From Leptodactylus fallax (Eukaryota > Chordata > Amphibia > Anura > Leptodactylidae), in NCBI GenBank assembly GCA_947044405.1, contig CAMRHE010000646.1, positions 186,001 to 250,000 of the forward strand: a DNA stretch of 64,000 nucleotides, written 5' to 3'. The position numbers and the translations under genes are program-made. Every line of letters begins with the position of its first letter. Position 1 is the stretch's first letter. Below the pieces are notes generated by a model. It was not told the DNA's origin and did not search any database. It worked only from the letters and a program-made list of their open reading frames with translations. Below are positions 58,983 to 64,000 of the stretch, in pieces.

Positions 58983-60535
58983 CAGTCATGGCCAAAAGTT
59001 TTGAGAATGACACAAATATTCTATTTTCACATGATCTGCTGCCCTCTGGTTTTTATGTGTGTTTGTCAGATGTTTTTATCACATACAGAAATAGAATTGC
59101 ATTCATATTATGAGTAACAGAAGCTTATACTGACACTTAGAATGAGTTAATGCAGCAAGTCAATATTTGCAGTGTTGACCCTTCTTCTTCAGGACCTCTG
59201 CAATTCTCCCTGGCATGCTCTCAATCAACTTCTGGACCAAATCCTGACTGATAGCAGTCCATTCTTGCAGAATCAATGCTTTCATTTTGTCTGAATTTGT
59301 TGGTTTTTGTTTGTCCACCCGTCTCTTGATGATTGACCACAAGTTCTCAATGGGATTAAGATCTGGGGAGTTTCCAGGCCATGGACCCAAAATCTCTATG
59401 TTTTGTTCCCTGAGCCATTTAGTTATCACCTTTGCTTTATGGCAAGGTGCTCCATCATGCTGGAAAAGGCATTGTTGAGCGCCAAACTGCTCTTGGATGG
59501 TTGGGAGACGTTGCTCTTGGAGGACATTCTGGTACCATTCTTTATTCATGGCAAGACTGTGAGAGAGCCGATTCCCTTGGCTGAGAAGCAACCCCACACA
59601 TGAATGGTTTCAGGATGCTTTACAGTTGGCATGAGACAAGACTGGTGGTAGCGCTCACCTCTTCTTCTCCGAATAAGCTGTTTTCCAGATGTTCCAAACA
59701 ATGGAAAAGGGGATTCATCAGAGAAAATGACTTTCCCCCAGTCCTCAGCAGTCCACTCCCTGTACCTTTTGCAGAATATCAGTCTGTCCCTGATGTTTTT
59801 TCTGGAGAGAAGTGGCTTCTTTGCTGCCCTCCTTGAGACCAGGCCTTGCTCCAAGAGTCTCTGCCTCACAGTGCGTGCAGATGCACTCACACCTGCCTGC
59901 TGCCATTCCTCAGCAAGCTCTGCACTGCTGGTAGCCCGATCCTGCAGCTGAAACACTTTTAAGAGACGGTCCTGCCGCTTGTGGTCTTTCTTGGGCGCCC
60001 TGGAGCCTTTTTGGCACCAATGGAACCTCTCTCCTTGAAGTTCTTGATGATGCGATAGATTGTTGACTGAGGTGCAATCTTTCTATCTGCAATACTCTTC
60101 CCAGTGAGGCCATTTTTGTGCAGTGCAATGATGACTGCACGTGTTTCTTTAGAGATAACCATGGTTAACAGAAGAGAAACAATGATGGCAAGCACCAGCC
60201 TCCTTTTAAAGTGTCCAGTGGTGTCATTCTTACTTAATCATGACAGATTGATCTCCAGCCCTGTCCTCATCAACACCCACACCTGTGTTAATGGAGCAAT
60301 CACTGAAACGATGTTAGGTGGTCCTTTTAAGGCAGGGCTGCAATGATGTTGAAATGTGTTTTGGGGGATAAAGTTCATTTTCTAGGCAAATATTGACTTT
60401 GCAAGTAATTGCTGTTAAGCTGATCACTCTTTATAACATTCTGGAGTATATGCAAATTGCCATTAGAAAAACTGAAGCAGTAGACTTTGTAAACATTAAT
60501 ATTTGTATCATTCTCAAAACTTTTGGCCATGACTG
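58983..60535 (-). mobile_element. Tc1/mariner element (DD35E type), defective, inserted in the 97-bp satellite
   Basis: A 1,553-bp element flanked by TA (58981-58982 and 60536-60537). Terminal inverted repeats beginning CAGTCATGGCCAAAAGTTTT match over 38 bases with one mismatch. The transposase is on the minus strand and is broken by frameshifts. The element splits a satellite unit exactly at a TA, and the unit reads on without loss on the other side. Spacing of 35 residues between the last two catalytic acids fits the DD35E (Traveler-like) group; assignment by spacing only. Confidence 0.92.
59160..60162 (-). pseudogene. Frameshifted Tc1-like transposase (DD35E type)
   Basis: Three minus-strand pieces in different frames make up one transposase. 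60162 to about 59959: N-terminal helix-turn-helix region (KETRAVIIALHKNGLTGKSI, then a GRPRKT hook). 59956-59546: second helix-turn-helix, RRRRGERYHQSC, and the first catalytic Asp in VIFSDES. About 59597-59160: second catalytic Asp in FQHDGAPCH and Glu in SPDLNPIENLW, with 35 residues between, ending KKKGQHCKY. The first break is near 59957-59990. The second is near 59545-59560, where a few bases between the SLTVLP and MNKEWYQ segments appear lost. All catalytic residues remain, but the gene cannot make a full protein. Confidence 0.88.
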
Positions 60536-60537
60536 TA

Positions 60538-61800
60538 CGTACACAGTGACTGCACCAGCAGAATAGTGAGTGCAGCTCTGGAGTATAATACAGGATGTAA
60601 CTCAGGATCAGTACAGGATAAGTAATGTAATGTACGTACACAGTGACTGCACCAGCAGCATAGTGAGCGCAGCTCTGGAGTATAATACAGGATGTAACTC
60701 AGGATCAGTACAGGATAAGTAATGTAATGTATGTACACAGTGACTGTACCAGCAGAATAGTGAGTGCAGCTCTGGAGTATAATACAGGATAAGTAATGTA
60801 ATGTATGTACACAGTGACTGCACCAGCAGAATAGTGAGCGCAGCTCTGAAGTATAATACAGGATGTAACTCAGGATCAGTACAGGATAAGTAATGTAATG
60901 TACGTACACAGTGACTGCACCAGCAGCATAGTGAGCGCAGCTCTGGAGTATAATACAGGATGTAACTCAGGATCAGTACAGGATAAGTAATGTAATGTAT
61001 GTACACAGTGACTGTACCAGCAGAATAGTGAGCGCAGCTCTGGAGTATAATACAGGATGTAACTCAGGATCAGTACAGGATAAGTAATGTAATGTATGTA
61101 CACAGTGACTGTACCAGCAGAATAGTGAGCGCAGCTCTGGAGTATAATACAGGATAAGTAATGTAATGTATGTACACAGTGACTGCACCAGCAGAATAGT
61201 GAGCGCAGCTCTGGAGTATAATACAGGATAAGTAATGTAATGTATGTACACAGTGACTGCACCAGCAGAATAGTGAGCGCAGCTCTGGAGTATAATACAG
61301 GATGTAACTCAGGATCAGTACAGGATAAGTAATGTAATGTATGTACACGGTGACTGTACCAGCAGAATAGTGAGCGCAGCTCTGGAGTATAATACTGGAT
61401 GTAACTCAGGATCAGTACAAGATAATTAATGTAATGTATGTACACAGTGACTGCACCAGCAGAATAGTGAGCGCAGTTCTGGAGTATAATACTGGATGTA
61501 ACTCAGGATCAGTACAGGATAAGTAATGTAATGTATGTACACAGTGACTGTACCAGCAGAATAGTGAGCGCAGCTCTGGAGTATAATACAGGATGTAACT
61601 CAGGATCAGTACAGGATAAGTAATGTAATGTACGTACACAGTGACTGTACCAGCAGAATAGTGAGTGCAGCTCTGGAGTATAATACAGGATGTAACTCAG
61701 GATCAGTACAGGATAAGTAATGTAATGTACGTACACAGTGACTGCACCAGCAGAATAGTGAGCGCAGCTCTGGAGCATGATACAGGATGTAACTCAGGAT
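60538..61800. repeat. 97-bp satellite, right part, about 13 copies
   Basis: Same unit as 58432-58980. Some copies lack about 24 bp (the AACTCAGGATCAGTACAGGA segment), giving shorter units near 60785, 61150 and 61225. GTACGTAC versus GTATGTAC distinguishes subtypes. Confidence 0.95.
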
Positions 61801-61817
61801 AATGTGTCTTGTTCAGC

Positions 61818-63130
61818 TCTAGAGTGCTGGTTGGTGACCCCTCTGATCGATCCCTCCATAGGTCGGTTACTCCTTTCATCGATCCCTCCATAGGTCAGGT
61901 CCTCTCTGCTGCAGCACTGGTCGGTTACCCCTCTGATCGATCCCTCCATAGGTCAGGTCCTCTCTGCTCCAGCACTGGTTGGTTACTCCTCTGATCGATC
62001 CCCCCATAGGTCGGTTACCCCTCTGATCGATCCCTCCATAGGTCGGTTACTCCTTTGATCGATCCCTCCATAGGTCGGTTACTCCTCTGAATGATCCTTC
62101 CATAGGTCGGTTACCCCTCTGATGGATCCCTCCATAGGTCGGTTACTCCTCTGATGGATCTCTCCATAGCTCAGTTACTCCTCTGATCGATCCCTCCATA
62201 GGTCGGTTACCCCTCTGATGGATCCCTCCATAGGTCGGTTACTCCTCTGATGGATCTCTCCATAGCTCAGTTACTCCTCTGATCGATCCCTCCATAGGTC
62301 GGTTACCCCTCTGATCGATCCCTCCATAGGTCAGTTACTCCTCTGATCGATCCCTCCATAGGTCGGTTACCCCTCTGATCGATCCCTCCATAGGTCGGTA
62401 ACCTCTCTGATCGATCCCTCCATAGGTCAGCTACCCCTCTGATCGATCCCTCCATAGGTCGGCTACCCCTCTGATCGATCCCTCCATAGGTCGGCTACCC
62501 CTCTGATCGATCCCTCCATAGGTCGGCTACCCCTCTGATCGATCCCTCCATAGGTCGGGTCCTCTCTGCTCCAGCACTGGTGTTACTCCTCTGATGGATC
62601 CGTCCATAGGTCGGCTACCCCTCTGATCGATCCCTCCATAGGTCGGGTCCTCTCTGCCCCAGCACTGGTGTTACTCCTCTGATCGATCCCTCCATAGGTC
62701 GGCTACCCCTCTGATCGATCCCTCCATAGGTCGGCTACCCCTCTGATCGATCCCTCCATAGATCGGGTCCTCTCTGCTCCAGCACTGGTGTTACTCCTCT
62801 GATCGATCCCTCCATAGGTCGGCTACCCCTCTGATCGATCCCTCCATAGGTCGGCTACCCCTCTGATCGATCCCTCCATAGGTCGGTTACCCCTCTGATC
62901 GATCCCTCCATAGGTCGGCTACCCCTCTGATCGATCCCTCCATAGGTCGGGTCCTCTCTGCTCCAGCACTGGTGTTACCCCTCTGATCAATCCCTCCATA
63001 GGTCGGCTACCCCTCTGATCGATCCCTCCATAGGTCGGTTACCCCTCTGATCAATCCCTCCATAGGTCGGTTACCCCTCTGATCGATCCCTCCATAGGTC
63101 GGGTCCTCTCTGCCCCAGCACTGGTCAGTT
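61818..63130. repeat. 32-bp minisatellite, about 40 copies
   Basis: Units contain CCCCTCTGATCGATCCCTCC then ATAGGTCGGTTA or ATAGGTCGGCTA. They are interrupted every few copies by a longer variant with GGGTCCTCTCTGCTCCAGCA and CTGGTGTTA. That variant recurs near 61897, 61957, 62560, 62645, 62765, 62948 and 63100, so it behaves as a higher-order marker. Confidence 0.95.
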
Positions 63131-63359
63131 ACCCCCCTCCAGTTGATGCTCCCTTCTGCACTTGCTGATTTCCTCAGAGGTGGAGCGCTGGATGAACAGC
63201 CCTAGTGCAGGTGCAGCTTCCAGTCTTGGGCCTGAACAGATGAATCTCCAATGTCTCCTATAGGGGGCAGTCACTGACTGGCTATGGAGGTTACCATTCA
63301 ACACTTATAAGCAGGGGGCCACATATAGTTTCTAACCCCCAGACTCACCAACTGTAGGA
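63131..63359. other. Unique spacer
   Basis: Unique sequence between the 32-bp array and the promoter-like segment. No gene recognised. Confidence 0.4.
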
Positions 63360-63360
63360 C

Positions 63361-63648
63361 ACTACAACTCTCATCATCTCTCAGGATATGCTGGGACTTG
63401 TAGTCATACACGGCGGCTCCGCCCTCACCACAGGCACTGACCGCTCCGCTACTTCCCGCTCTTTCCTCTTCATTGATGTAACTCCGCCCAGTCACGTGCC
63501 CGGCCTGCTCTTGGTCACCTCCGGGGCGGCGGGAATAGTGAGGTGCGCGGAGGGAAGTCTGTCAGGTGTGAGGAGAGCCCGCCTGAGGTGGCGCCCTGAG
63601 TCACCCGGCAGGGGGCGGGGCCGGGCTGTACTGACGGAGAAATACAGA
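63361..63648. promoter_or_regulatory. CpG-rich promoter-like segment with inverted ZNF143-type motifs
   Basis: ACTACAACTCTCATCAT at 63361-63377 and, inverted, ACTACAAGTCCCAGCATAT (minus strand of 63386-63404) form a palindromic pair resembling the ZNF143/STAF element ACTACAANTCCCAGCATGC. Downstream are CCGCCC at 63484-63489, an E-box TCACGTG at 63492-63498 and GGGGGCGGGG (Sp1 type) at 63611-63620, in CpG-rich sequence. This combination is typical of TATA-less, possibly bidirectional promoters. Confidence 0.5.
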
Positions 63649-63705
63649 ATGGTGATCTGTGAGAGGACATCAGCGGGTGGAAAGTGTAACCGGGCACTGG
63701 AGGAG
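63649..63705 (+). CDS. Possible first coding exon of an unidentified gene
   Basis: ATG at 63649 in a good context (A at -3, G at +4) opens 19 codons (MVICERTSAGGKCNRALEE) ending at a strong donor, GAG|GTGAGA, at 63705/63706 in phase 0. It lies about 30 bases after a GC box. I do not recognise the protein. Beyond the donor the frame stops within 8 codons and a minisatellite begins. The next exon would lie outside the window. This may be coincidental. Confidence 0.3.
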
Positions 63706-63737
63706 GTGAGAACCGTGAGGTCATAGTATTGTAGTGA

Positions 63738-64000
63738 TAGAACTGCCCCACAATGTACTATTATATGTAGTAACTGCCCCACAATGTACTATTATATGTG
63801 GTAACTGCCCCACAATGTACTATTATATGTGGTAACTGCCCCACAATGTAATATTATATGTAGTAACTGCCCCACAATGTACTATTATATATAGTAACTG
63901 CCCCACAATGTACTATTATATATAGTAACTGCCCCACAATGTGCTATTATATATGGTAACTGCCCCACCATGTAATATTATATGTAGTAACTGCCCTACA
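63738..64000. repeat. 31-bp minisatellite, at least 8 copies, continues beyond the window
   Basis: Units contain GTAACTGCCCCACAATGTAC then TATTATATGTG, with small variants. The array begins about 30 bases after the possible splice donor at 63706 and is cut by the window end. Confidence 0.95.

Overview
This is vertebrate nuclear DNA, most likely from a frog or toad (anuran amphibian). Two vertebrate genes can be named with confidence: GJC2 (connexin-47), with its coding exon at 16244-17476, and IBA57 (mitochondrial iron-sulfur cluster assembly factor), with exons at about 48453-48683, 56570-56904 and 57469-57860. They lie head-to-tail on the + strand, the same adjacency as GJC2-IBA57 on human chromosome 1q42. 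The anuran assignment is inference. It rests on the repeats: a tRNA-derived SINE sharing its 3' tail with an L2/CR1-like LINE, Tc1/mariner elements of the DD37E and DD35E types, MITE-like ends, and a roughly 97-bp satellite of a kind I associate with frog genomes.

About two thirds of the window (roughly 43 kb by adding array lengths) is tandemly repeated minisatellite DNA. There are about 21 arrays from about 19 unrelated units of 24-97 bp. Layout: 1-1500 SINE with a nested LINE and a 31-bp array; 2880-5492 59/64-bp array; 5500-7970 LINE remnant and unique sequence; 7973-9284 32-bp array; 9603-11257 compound microsatellite and 46-bp array; 11258-12960 unique sequence with a promoter-like module; 12967-15222 77/78-bp array; 16224-17476 GJC2 coding exon; 17591-22232 G-rich 26/27-bp array starting about 110 bp after the GJC2 stop; 22764-25728 36-bp array; 27860-28900 decayed Ty3/gypsy pol; 29324-32423 42-bp array; 32948-39124 43/45-bp array; 39640-48377 a 40-44-bp array running into the IBA57 promoter; 48453-58260 the IBA57 gene, whose first intron holds a Tc1-like element and three arrays; 58432-61800 a 97-bp satellite split by a second Tc1-like element; 61818-63130 32-bp array; 63360-63705 a promoter-like segment with a possible first exon of an unidentified gene; 63738-64000 31-bp array continuing past the window.

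The two genes have unrelated jobs: a gap-junction channel of oligodendrocytes and other cells, and mitochondrial 4Fe-4S cluster assembly. Nothing suggests an operon-like or functional system linking them. The many very long open frames, up to about 2,190 codons, are artefacts of repeat units that lack stops, often with lengths divisible by three. They are not annotated as genes.

The points most worth a second look are: a one-base frame break in IBA57 exon 1; the roughly 200-unit array carrying CACGTG and CTCF-like words up to the IBA57 promoter; a G-quadruplex-prone array that may lie in the GJC2 3' UTR; the same 43/45-bp unit expanded twice 13 kb apart; higher-order repeats inside four arrays; and a compact promoter-like module at 11965-12055.
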